Source: Panopea generosa (Eukaryota; Mollusca; Bivalvia; Adapedonta; Hiatellidae). Taken from it: a stretch of DNA of 64,000 bases. The stretch lies in assembly GCA_029582155.1 (NCBI GenBank), contig CM055909.1:16990534-17054533 (forward strand). Reading direction: 5' to 3'. Positions 12,253 to 24,200 of the stretch are shown here, piece after piece; positions within the stretch are counted from its first letter, which is position 1, and every line of letters begins with the position of its first letter. The notes below the pieces were generated by a model. That model was not told where the DNA came from and did no database searches. It saw only the letters and a program-made list of their open reading frames with translations. The position numbers were made by a program, and so were the translations under genes.

Positions 12253-12618
12253 TGATGAAGCGATGATCAAAGAATCATGAAACAATGATTAAATATCACA
12301 AAGCCATGAAAACATTTGATGAAGCAATGGTCAAACAATCATAAAACAATGATTAAATATTACAAAACAATGAAAACATCTTATGAAGCAATGGTCAAAC
12401 AATCATGAAACAATGATTAAAAATTACAAAGCCATAAAAAATTTGATGAAGAAATGGTCAAACAATCATGAAACAATGATTAAATATTACAAAACAAAGA
12501 AAACATTTTATGAAGCAATGGTCAAACAATCATGAAACAATGATTAAATATTACAAAGCCATGAAAACATTTGATGAAGCAATGGTCAAACAATCATTAA
12601 ACAATCATTAAAAATTAC
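12253..12618. repeat. 64-bp minisatellite, left part
   Basis: Five to six units built from GATGAAGCAATGGTCAAACA, ATCATGAAACAATGATTAAA and TATTACAAAGCCATGAAAAC. The array breaks off at ATTAC (12614-12618) and resumes in the same register at 13563. Confidence 0.9.
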
Positions 12619-13562
12619 TGTAACAAAGTTAACATTTTTACACATAAAATGACTACACATAACCCTTAAGCTTTAACAATACTCTTTATGTACAGGTACG
12701 GTAATTACATGTTATTACATAAATGATAGTGAAGACTTTTTATATGCAGACTGCACAGTATAAAAGGGTCAGTTGTATTGGTTATTTGAGAGAGGAAGAT
12801 GTGTTGTGTTGCATAAAGGTCTGGGACCTTACATAGAATGAATGAATGAATGGTGTTTTACGGCACGTCGACACATAAAATAGGAATATTATTTGTTGAA
12901 GTTGAATGCAAGATGAGGCGAGAATGATGATATGAAGTTTGAAATATCTCCTCCTTTTTGGTCTTGGTGAAAAATGGATGGAATGTCGATTTGTAGACCA
13001 TAAAATTACGAAGTACCAAGATGAATACATATTGATTCTATGGTGGACAAGAATTCCCAAAACGTCAGCTTGTTAGAGAATGGAACTATGAGACGTGAAA
13101 AACAGTTTATATATTATTATATACTTGGATACACGAAGCATATAGATTCCATGGTGACGTAAAATTCCACGACTAGATATGCTATGATATAGCATTTATT
13201 CTATGGAGATGTGAAGTGCATAAATTATAAGAAATATAAAACAATTATACGAGAGTGCAGAAGTGACATAAAGTCTAGCATTTTATGATACATGTATATG
13301 CTACTAGTTGTTGTGTTACAATATATTACAGTTTAGGCTGTTTGAGAGAGGAAAATTGATATATAATATATCCATATATTGTCATACATTATATTTTTCT
13401 TGAATCCACATTTTCTCTTCTTTAACTGTCTCTAACTTTTCTATCTAACTATCTCTCTGATTTATTAAATTGAATTAAATTACATAAATTTATACTGGTG
13501 TAATAGTTGTTTATGATAACAATATCTTTACTGAACAAAATGATAACATAAACTTTGTCGCA
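12619..13562. mobile_element. Solo-LTR-like insertion in the 64-bp minisatellite
   Basis: A 944-bp sequence interrupts the array and is flanked by a direct repeat ATTAC on both sides. Its ends are TGTAACAAAG and CTTTGTCGCA, that is TG...CA with a short imperfect inverted repeat. A TATA-like box (TATAAAAGG) lies near 12758. TG...CA ends plus a 5-bp target duplication and no coding capacity fit a solo LTR of an LTR retrotransposon, a fossil. Family is not assignable. A GAATGAATGAATG stretch near 12838 may be another repeat inserted in it. Confidence 0.5.
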
Positions 13563-14111
13563 ATTACAAAGCCATAAAAAATTTGATGAAGCAATGGTCA
13601 AACAATCATGAAACAATGATTAAATATTACAAAGCCATGAAAACATTTGATGAAGCAATGGTCAAACAATCATGAAACAATGATTAAATATTACAAAGCC
13701 ATGAAAAAGTTTGATGAAGCAATGGTCAAACAATCATGAAACAATGATTAAATATTACAAAGCCATAAAAAATTTGATAAAGCAATGGTCAAACAATCAT
13801 GAAACAATGATTAAATATTACAAAACAATGAAAACATCTTATGAAGCAATGGTCAAACAATCATGAAACAATGATTAAAAATTACAAAACCATAAAAAAT
13901 TTGATGAAGCAATGGTCAAACAATCATGAAACAATGATTAAATATTACAAAGCCATGAAAAAGTTTGATGAAGCAATGGTCAAACAATCATGAAACAATG
14001 ATTAAATATTACAAAGCCATAAAAAATTTGATAAAGCAATGGTCAAACAATCATGATATAATGATAAAATATTACAAAGCCATGAAAAAGTTTGATGAAG
14101 CAATGATTCAT
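13563..14111. repeat. 64-bp minisatellite, right part
   Basis: Eight to nine further units of the array seen at 12253-12618, in the same orientation. Confidence 0.9.
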
Positions 14112-14985
14112 CTGATAAAACAATGACTAGATTGGTGATCCATGTATTGAATACCTTGGCAAACTTGTTGGGCCATGTATTGAGTACCATGACTAGATTG
14201 GTTGGCTGTACAGTGAATACCAGGGCTAGACTGGTGGGCTGTAAAGTGAATACCATGACTAGATTAGTGGGCCATATAGTGAATACCATGACTAGATTGG
14301 TGGGCCATATAGTGAATACCATGACTAGATTGGTGGGCCATATAGTGAATACCATGGCTAGATTGGTGGGCTATATAGTGAAAACCAGGGCTATATAGTG
14401 AAAACAAGGGCTGTTTTGGTGGGCCGTATAGTGAATACCATGACTAGATTGGTGGGCCATATAGTGAATACCATGGCTTGATTGATGGGCCATATAGTGA
14501 ATACCAGGGCTATATTGGCGGGCTGTATAGTGAATGTCATGGCTAGATTGGTGGTCCATATAGTGAATATCAGGGCTGTATAGGTGGGCCGTATAGTGAA
14601 TACCATGACTAGATTGGTAGGCTTATAGTGAATACCATGGCTAGATTGGTGGGCCGTACAGTGAATACTGTGACTAGATTGGTGAGCTAATAGTGAATAC
14701 CATGGCTAGATTGATGGGTCGTACAGTGAATACCATGACTAGATTGGTGGACCGTACAGTGAATACCAGGGCTAGATTGGTTGGCCGTAGAGTGAATACC
14801 AGGGCTAGATTGGTGGGTCATACAGTGAAAACCATGACTAGATTGGTGGGCCGTAGAGTGAATACCATGACTAGATTAGTGGGCCGTAGAGTGAATACCA
14901 GGGCTAGATTTGTGGGCCATACAGTGAATACCACAACTAGATTGGTAGGACTTACAGTGAATGCCAGGGCTGTATTGATGAATCA
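14112..14985. repeat. 33-bp minisatellite in the presumptive 3' UTR of the ASB gene
   Basis: About 26 units of 33 bp: CATGACTAGATTGGTGGGCC plus ATATAGTGAATAC, with alternative CAGGGCTAG and GCCGTACAG variants. Because the unit is a multiple of 3, both strands carry 11-residue periodic open frames (plus: MTRLVGHIVNT). These are repeat artefacts. The array stops about 13 bp from the stop codon of the minus-strand ASB-type gene, so its minus strand should be transcribed as 3' UTR unless polyadenylation is immediate. Confidence 0.85.
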
Positions 14986-14998
14986 TCACACCATGCAG

Positions 14999-15231
14999 TT
15001 AAATCTCTGTAACCTCCAAGGCAGTATCAAGCTCCTGCTCGATCTCTGCCAGCTGTGTGAAACCGTTGACCAGGACACAACCAACACAACCTAGTTCCCT
15101 GTACAGCAAGTAATTCTGTAATGGCTCGCTCAGTCTTAACGCAGAAACTGCCTCCACAGTGTAATTGTTTCCCTGGATCAGCTGGAACACAACAGAGACA
15201 CGGCACATGTGCTGCAGACTGTTTCCAGAAT
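14999..15231 (-). CDS. ASB gene, exon 10 (SOCS box and stop)
   Basis: Encodes the SOCS box. SLQHMCRVSV matches the Elongin BC-box pattern (S/T)LxxxCxxx(V/I/L/A), and the C-terminal half LRLSEPLQNYLLY matches the 'LP.P..L..YLLY' end of SOCS boxes. The Cullin-5 box proline motif is altered (LRLS in place of LPLP). A 30-residue tail (ELGCVGCVLVNGFTQLAEIE...) follows before TAA at 14999-15001. Acceptor ATTTTACAG. Confidence 0.88.
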
Positions 15232-18200
15232 CTGTAAAATATATATACAGTATATATTACTTCAAAGTCCCATTTAACTTCCCAAAAACAAACATTTTTA
15301 AATAATAAAATTTGATTGAAAATTTAATGTGTTTGTTATATTGCTAAAGCCATACCTATGAACTCCGTATTTATTGCTTTTTAAAAACACACAAAAAAAT
15401 TACTGTGATCAAATTTGTGAAATTCTTAAACAGAGGTCCACTCCTAAGAGGTATTAGTTTACAAATCTTTAAGATTGTTTTCCGACAATCTCAGCCAATA
15501 TTCCAGATTACACAAAAATAATACACACGTTTTCATGTACACAGTTTATCGAGATGGTATGCAGATTCTCAGAATTGGTTAGGAAAAAATAGAAAACATA
15601 ACGAGACATTTTACTCACATCATTATAGTTTATCAATTCTTTCAATAAAAAATAAAAGAATTTTACTCACATCAGATTTTTTTTATTACACAACTGAGGC
15701 AAAATGCAGTGTATAATACATTTCTAATGGATGTACCAGTTTATTTTTAGAATATGCAAAAAACAGTGCTAGTGTGCCCAAGTGAGAATTAAGACCATTG
15801 GATAAGGTGTCCATTAATAAGATTAGAAAAGTTATGGCCTGAGGAACACTACGCATCGTTATTGAGTTTTCGTGGGTTTTTTTTGTAAAAATGCATCATT
15901 TTTACGAACTTAGTCATTAAAATTATATTATAATCAGCACTTTTTGTCATAAATGACCACAAAAATGTGAAAGGAGATGCTATGTACTGGGTCATCATGG
16001 GATGAAAACCGAGTATTTGTAAGATAATTATTGATTTAAAAATCAATGTAAAAAAAAAGTTTTTAGTACCTTGGATTTGTTTAGCAATCTTTTTGTGTTT
16101 CTCACTCAAGATAAATTCCTCATGTTCATCAAATTTGTCTTCATCATCCTCTTCATCAGCCTCATCATCAGATCCAAATTGATGTCGAGGACGTTCAGTT
16201 AGAAGAGATTGGTTGAATGACAGAAAGTTGGGCATCAGGCACATTCGTATCAACTTTCCCAGCCACGTAAAGGTGAAGGAGAAATCAAGGACACCCAATC
16301 CTTCAATGCAACCATATCTAAATAATAAGAACAAGAAAAAAATTTCACCATCATGTGACTAATGCCACCGGTTTGGCAATATCAGTTAACAAAAATTGTC
16401 AGAAATTTCACCAATTTAAAACTAGACATTTTGCCAATTAACTGTGTATCCAAGTTTTGTAAAGATTGAATTAAAACTACAATGCACTTGAGTTGGAGAG
16501 TGAAATCAATATTTCTGCTAATTTTAAACAAGAGTTATTTGGTAGATTATCAATCGTCGCAGGGCTATTTTGTCAGCAAACATTTCAATTAAGAAAAATG
16601 AATTAAAAGAAATAGAGTTAAAGTAAAAACTTGTGCACAGTAACAATAAAGTTAACATACAAATTGAGTGAATTTTATTGGAAAATATTTTTAAAAATTT
16701 GAGAATTAAAATTTCAAACAGTGACACCGCAAATCAAAAACTTTGAAATTAGTAGTGAGTATAACCACCATTTGTAGTAATGCAAGCAACGCTTCTCATT
16801 AAAAGCACAATGGTTTCATACATTGCTGGGCAATGTTGTTCCGCTCCTGAACCTAGGTGTATTCATTAAATTTTCTCTGTGGTGACAGACGAGCATTGTT
16901 TAATGCATTCTTATTCCAGACATCCTCAATTGGAAATGTGCCTGGGGACATAGATGGCCATTCTAGAGTTGCATTGACTTGAAGAAAAACTGTTGTGAGG
17001 CAAGCCGTATGTGTCAGCAAATTATCATATAAACAAGAACAAAGTGACCTCTCCAATAAATACGTCATAAAAAACATAGTGCAACAGGATGTAAAACGTC
17101 ATCAATGTAAGACATAACAGTCACATTGCTATTTAAGATAACAAGCTCAATGTTGTGGAATTTCCAAGATGCATTAATGTTCGCCAGCCCCTACAAAGAA
17201 ACTTTTATTAGCCTTTCCATGCCTTGGTTTAAATATTGTACTTTCAATGAGACAGAGATGTGTTGCTTGCATTGCCGTAAATGGTGTTTACACCCGCTAC
17301 TTATTGCAATGCAGGGCTGCATTTCATAAAAAAAATACAACAAAAATCATCGTAAATGTAAACCAACACTTATTCGTAGTATATTCAATAGTCATCAAAA
17401 TGAATCAAAATTGCTTAAACCATGTAGAAAACAATATATTTTCTGAAAAAAAAATCATTTTAATTGTTGATTAAAATTTTAACAAACCAAATATTATTAA
17501 ACTTGATCAACATGAAACTTGTTTATGTTACATTGAGTTTTTAAAGAGAATTTATCAGGATTTTTCAAAATTTTAAAATTGGCTAAAAACATAGTTTTCC
17601 AATATATCATGCCTATATATATACTCACTGACCCCTTATGGCAAAAATGATATATATTGAAACATGCTAAAATATTATATTGAGAAGGGATTTTCTAACT
17701 TGTGATACGTGCTTAGGTTAGTTTAAAATAAATTTCTCGCTTAAAATTGCAACATATTTTGCTACTGATTAAATGAGTCACATGTTTACATTTTGATTTC
17801 AATATAATCCGTTATACAGGTTTACATATAGAAAAACTTGTTTTATCGTAGAAAGAGACAGAATGACAATGTGAAGGTATTTAAGCGTGTCTATTTTTTT
17901 AATGGGGATTTCGTTTCAAGATTTGCACTCAAATTTCACTATCGACTATGTGACGTTCAGGTGATTTGACAAACCAAACAATATTGATTTTATTTCTTAT
18001 GATAATGAGTGCTTTTTATCTTTTTTAAAAATAATTTTCTTTTCTTGGACATATATAGCGTTTTTTCTCGATATAATCCCTTTAAAGTCCTTTAGTGTAA
18101 TAACAATGGTATACAAGATCTTATTGATATTTCAATACTATAGCATATGAGATCTTATTGGTATATGATAACTATGGTGTACAAGATTTTATTGATATTT

Positions 18201-21200
18201 CAATACTTTAGTATATGAGATCTTATTGGCATATGATAACTGTGGTATACAAGATCTGATTGATATTTTAATACTTTAGTATATGAGATCTTATTGGCAT
18301 ATGATAACTATAGTATACGAGAACTTATTGATATTTCAATACTATAGTATATGAGATCTTATTGATATTTCAATACTATGGTATACGAGATTTTATTGAT
18401 ATTTCAATACTATAGTAAATGAGATCTTATTGGTATATGATAACCATGGTATACAAGATCTTATTGATATTTCAATACTTTAGTATATGAGATCTTATTG
18501 GTATATGATAACTATGGTATATAAGATCTTATTGATATTTCAATACTTTAGTATATGAGATCTTATTGGTATATGATAACCATGGTATACAAGATCTGAT
18601 TGATATTTCAATTCTAAAGTATATGAGATCTTATTTGTATATGATAACTATGGTACACGAGATCAGATTGATATTTCAATACTATAGTATATGAGATCTT
18701 ATTGGTCCATGGTAACTATGGTATACAAGATCTGAGTGATATTTTAATACTTTAGTATATGAGATCTTATTGGCATATGATAACTATAGTATACAAGAAC
18801 TTATTAATATTTCAATACTATAGTAAATGAGATCTTATTGGTATATGATAACTATGATACACGAGATCAGATTGATATTTCAATACTATAGTATATGAGA
18901 TTTTATTGGTATATGGTAACTATGGTATACAAGATCTGATTGATATTTCAGTACTATAGTATATGAGATCTTATTGGTATATGATAACTATGGTATACAA
19001 GATCTAATTGATATTTCAGTACTATAGTATATGAGATCTTATTGGTATATGATAACTATGGTATACAAGATCTGACTGATATTTCAGTACTATAGTATAC
19101 GAGATCTTATTTGTATATGATAACTATGGTATACGAGATCTGATTGATATTTCAATACTATACTATATGAGATCTTATTGGTATATGATAACTATGGTAT
19201 ACGAGATCTTATTGATATTTCAATACTATAGTATATGAGATCTTATTGGTATACGATAACTATGGTATACGAGATGTGATTGATATTTCAATACTATAGT
19301 ATATGTGATCTTATTTGTATATGATAACTATGGTATACGAGATGTGATTGATATTTCAATACTATAGTATATGAGATCTTATTTGTATATGATAACTATG
19401 GTATACGAGATCTGACTGAAATTTCAATACTATAGTAAATGAGATCTTATTGGTATATGATAACTATGGTATACAAGATCTTATTGGTATACGATAACTA
19501 AGGTATACAAGATCTGATTGATAATTCAATACTATAGTATATGAGATCTTATTTGTATATGATAACTATGGTATACAAGATCTTATTGATATTTCAATAC
19601 TATAGTATATGAGATCTTATTGGTATATGATAACTATGGTATACGAGATCTGATTGATATTTCAATACTGTAGTATATGAGATCTTATTGGTATACGATA
19701 ACCATGGTATACAAGATCTTATTGATATTTCAATACTATAGTATATGAGATCTTATTGATATTTCAATACTATAGTATATGAAATCTTATTGGTATATGA
19801 TAACTATGGTATACAAGATCTGATTGATATTTCAATACTATAGTATATGAGATCTTATTGGTATATGATAATTATGGTATACAAGATCTTATTGATATTT
19901 CAATACTATAGTATATGAGATCTTATTGGTATATGATAATTATGGTATACAAGATCTTATTGATATTTCAATACTATAGTATATGAGATCTTATTTGTAT
20001 ATGATAACTATGGTATACAAGATCTTATTGATATTTCAATACTATAGTATATGTGATCTTATTTGTATATGACAACTATGGTATACGAAATCTGATTGAT
20101 ATTTCAATACTATAGTGTATGAGATCTTATTGGTATATGATAACTATGGTATACAAGATCTGATTGATATTTCAGTACTATAGTATATGAGATCTTATTT
20201 GTATATGATAACTATGGTATACAAGATCTGATTGATATTTCAATACTATAGTATATGAGATCTTATTGGTATACGATAACTATGGTATACAAGATCTTAT
20301 TGATATTTCAATACTATAGTATATGAGATCTTATTGATATTTCAATACTATAGTATATGAGATCTTATTGGTATAAGATAACCATGGTATACAAGATCTT
20401 ATTGATATTTCAATACTATAGTATATGAGATCTTATTGATATTTCAATACTATAGTATATGAGATCTTATTGGTATATGATAACCATGGTATACGAGATC
20501 TTACTGATATTTCAGTACTATAGTATATGAGATCTTATTGGTATATGATAACTATGGTATACAAGATCTGATTGATATTTTAATACTATAGTATATGAGA
20601 TCTTATTGGTATATGATAACCATGGTATATGAGATCTTATTGATATTTCAATACTATAGTATATGAGATCCTATTGGTATATGATAACCATGGTATACGA
20701 GATCTTTTTGATATTTCAGTAATATAGTATATGAGATCTAATTGCTATATGATAACTATGGTATACGAGATCTGGTTGATATTTTCAATACTATAGTATA
20801 TGAGATCTTATTGGCATATGATAACTATGGTATACACTATCTTACTGATATTTCAATACTATAGTATATGAGATCTTATTGGTATATGATAGCTATGGTA
20901 TACAAGATCTGATTGATATTTCAATACTATAGTATATGAGATCTTATTGGTATATGATAACTATGGTATAAGAGACCTTGTTGATATTTCAATGCTATAG
21001 TATATGAGATCTTATTGGTTTATGATTACTATGGAATATGAAATAATATCATAACAAAAAAAAGGTGAATGAGACCTTACTGATCTATGATATAGAATTG
21101 TTAACATCCTATATCATAAGATTAAAAAATTTAAAGTGCCTTAATATGACAAATCATTACATGACAAATTAGACCAATCATAAAATAATATACAGTTTGT

Positions 21201-24200
21201 GTTGATGAACAAAGCAGAATACCTACAACAAAATAGTACTAGATGAAGGTGACATGTTGGCCTTTTTGTCAATTTGTCTATAACTACCTGTTCATCTTGT
21301 TACATTCTGTGCAGTGTTCCTTGTTCCTCAGGTATTTAAATATTGCAAAAACATGCAGCACGTCTTGGCCAGCCATTCCATCCCATCTCATCTTCTTGTG
21401 GATGTACTCCTCCACGTGGGCGCCCAGCCGAAACAGGAGCACAAAGATACGGATGTCTATCTCCTGACCAAACCTTTGTCTTACCCCTTCCAAAATCTCA
21501 TCAACCAAGTAATGAGATTCACCAAAACACTTACGAATGGCGCTACCATAAACTTTGGCAAATAGCACGGCTGGCTCAAATCGCATTCCAAACTCGAACA
21601 AATTAGCTGGACATTCAGACCTAAAATGGCTGTCCAGAAATCCGTGTCGGAAAATGGCTCGAAGACAAGATGGGTCATCCTGCCAAATCGCAAGAGCCAA
21701 AGGATGAGTGAAGAAACAACGCAGCTGAATAAATTTTCGTGACATCGCATCCTCATGAGAAAGGTTAATTGGCGTATACTTTCGAGGGTCAAGCACACCC
21801 AGGTTTGTTGCATTTAGCAGTATTTCTACACACCTGTTAAGTAAATATTACATAAAGTAGGTTATTGCAGTTTGAAATTCAATGTACATATATCTGTAAA
21901 GAAAATACTTACTTTTTCTGGAACTTTTGAGAAATAGTTCAACAAACATTTCATTTACAACCATGACAGTCAGAATAAATTGCCATAAGAATGTCTTACT
22001 GTATTTATTTTCATTTTTTTTATAAATATTATTTATTTTATTTTAATTGCAAAGAAAGCTCAAAGCTTATATGAACCACTCTCACATCCAATTACTGCGT
22101 AGAACCATTACCGACAGGGCGGGCTGGGAATCGAACCAGAAACCTCTGGTATGAACGGCCAATGCCTTATTCACTACACTACTAACCCACTTGCAAATTA
22201 TAATATTCAAAGATTAAGGCCGCATTAGCAGCCTTGTAACATATATTGTTCCCCTGTATTCCTGTATGATCAGAAATCCAGCAGAAAATAGTTCAGTATC
22301 CTCTTTACATAAATATTAGTCTGTTTTTTTTATGGCGCCCATATTGGATTTATGGGGGCCAGAATATAAACGCAAATCAGAAAGTGGAACATTGGTGACC
22401 GACTTTCACATAAATATTAAAGGCAGTATATCAGGAAAAATGTCGAAAACAAATGATATTATTTCTGTCCTTCCGCAAGTAAATGACAAATTTCTCATAT
22501 AAAGTTTTGGAATGAGTGGGATTTGAATCTACGACCTTAAAGGTGCGAGGTAAGTGATCTTGAGAAGGCGTCTTAGACCACTTGGCCACGGAGGACCCTC
22601 ATTACTATTAATAAGTAAAATACAAATGATCTGGGGGGAGAGGTTTCTAATCCGCTGATGAAAAGCGGTGTTTAAGAAGAAGTCAATTAAAGGGATTATA
22701 TTTGCATATTACCGTCAATTCCCTGTCCTTAATACAGACACCCAGCAAGATATGCGCGTCTTAAGTGTCTAATTGCATAACCTCTTTATTACAAACATCA
22801 GGTTTCTGAAGCCACGTTTTTATTTTGTTTACATTTGCCATTTTCAACGAACCGCTTTCGGGTTTCCGATCAATCAGCGGATAGCATCGTGAAGACTTGT
22901 TCCAGATCTCGTTTTTCGAGGCTTTGTTCGGAGAGTTTACGGAGTTCAATGTAAACATTGCGCAATACTTTATTACGGGACTTATTAAAGTTTTGGCCAA
23001 TATTCAATTACTGTTAATTTGATATCTTTCAAGTAAATAAAGGTTATACGTGAATACATAAGCATTAATTTGTGCACACTGCATACAGGAAAAGTCTGGA
23101 TTAACAGCATGTTTGTGTTACTTGCCAATATAATCCCTTTAAAGAAATGTTGGACAATGATAACGACAATGATGGACCACCAGCAGGAAAAGATCACTAA
23201 CAGGAATAGATCATCAACAGGAATAGATCACCAACAGCAATAGCTCAGCTCAATGACAGACAGACTTCCAAGGCTAGTTGACAACAGAGGTTTACCTTAA
23301 CTCAGGTGAACTAAAGCATACATTACTGTACCTACCTAATTGCAGTATACTTTAGTTTTAGTAGTTCTTTTTTTAGTTGAATATTACACCATTACTATAT
23401 TTATCGCATTTATTGGCACAGCAAAAAATGAATTATTTGTTGCTGTCTCAATACATAGGGTCGATATGTCGATCATTACATATGCTGATAAACTTATGAT
23501 ATTTCAAAGCAATTTCTAAGAAAGATATGCACTCATTTACCTTGGCTTATCCTCATAAACAGCTATTGTTAGAGGAAACCACTGAGATATTTGCAGTGGT
23601 TCAATGCTTTTGTTTATGAAGTTATTGGCATTTGCCCCATTGTTTAGCAGAACTTTTACACATTCAACATGTCCTCTTTCAGCAGCGATGTATAATGGGA
23701 AAGAAGTCTTATCCAAGCAAAATCTGTTCACATATAATTTCAAGAATCGCTCGCCTGAAATTAATGATGAAATGAAATGACTGATAATGAGATAAAGCTA
23801 AAACAAAGTAGAAATGTGTCTGTGGACAAAGAAAATGTCACTGATACAAGATTTAATGTGACCCAAAACATGTCACTGATACAAAATTAAATGTGACACA
23901 AAACATGTCACTGACACAAGATTTAATGTGAGATGAATCATGCCACTGACACAAGATTTAAAGTGACACAAAGCATGTCACTGATACAAGATTTGATGCG
24001 ACACTGATACAAGATTTAATGTGAGACAAATCATGTCACTGACACAAGATTTAATGTGAGACATATCATGTCACTGATACAAGACTTAATGTGACACAAA
24101 GCATGTCACTGTTACAATATTTAATGTGACACAAAATATGTCACTGATACAAGATTTAATGTATCACAAAACATGTTACTGATACAAGATTTAATGTAAC

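Noticed and set aside
14002-15094. Periodic frames (MTRLVGHIVNT and TIWPTNLVMVF repeats)
   Set aside because: The 33-bp repeat unit is a multiple of three, so open frames arise on both strands. No non-repetitive domain is attached.
21284-21796. ASB gene ending at TAG after KMNR
   Set aside because: The TAG lies inside a valid donor (AACAG|GTAGTT), phases match the next exon, and the SOCS box expected for this family lies in the downstream exons.
22520-22600. tRNA-Leu(CAA)-like gene on the minus strand
   Set aside because: Head of SINE family C, with decayed stems and further copies elsewhere in the window.
22761-23000. 79-codon frame inside the TTAA MITE as a transposase piece
   Set aside because: No catalytic motif or similarity. 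It fits a chance frame in a non-coding MITE.
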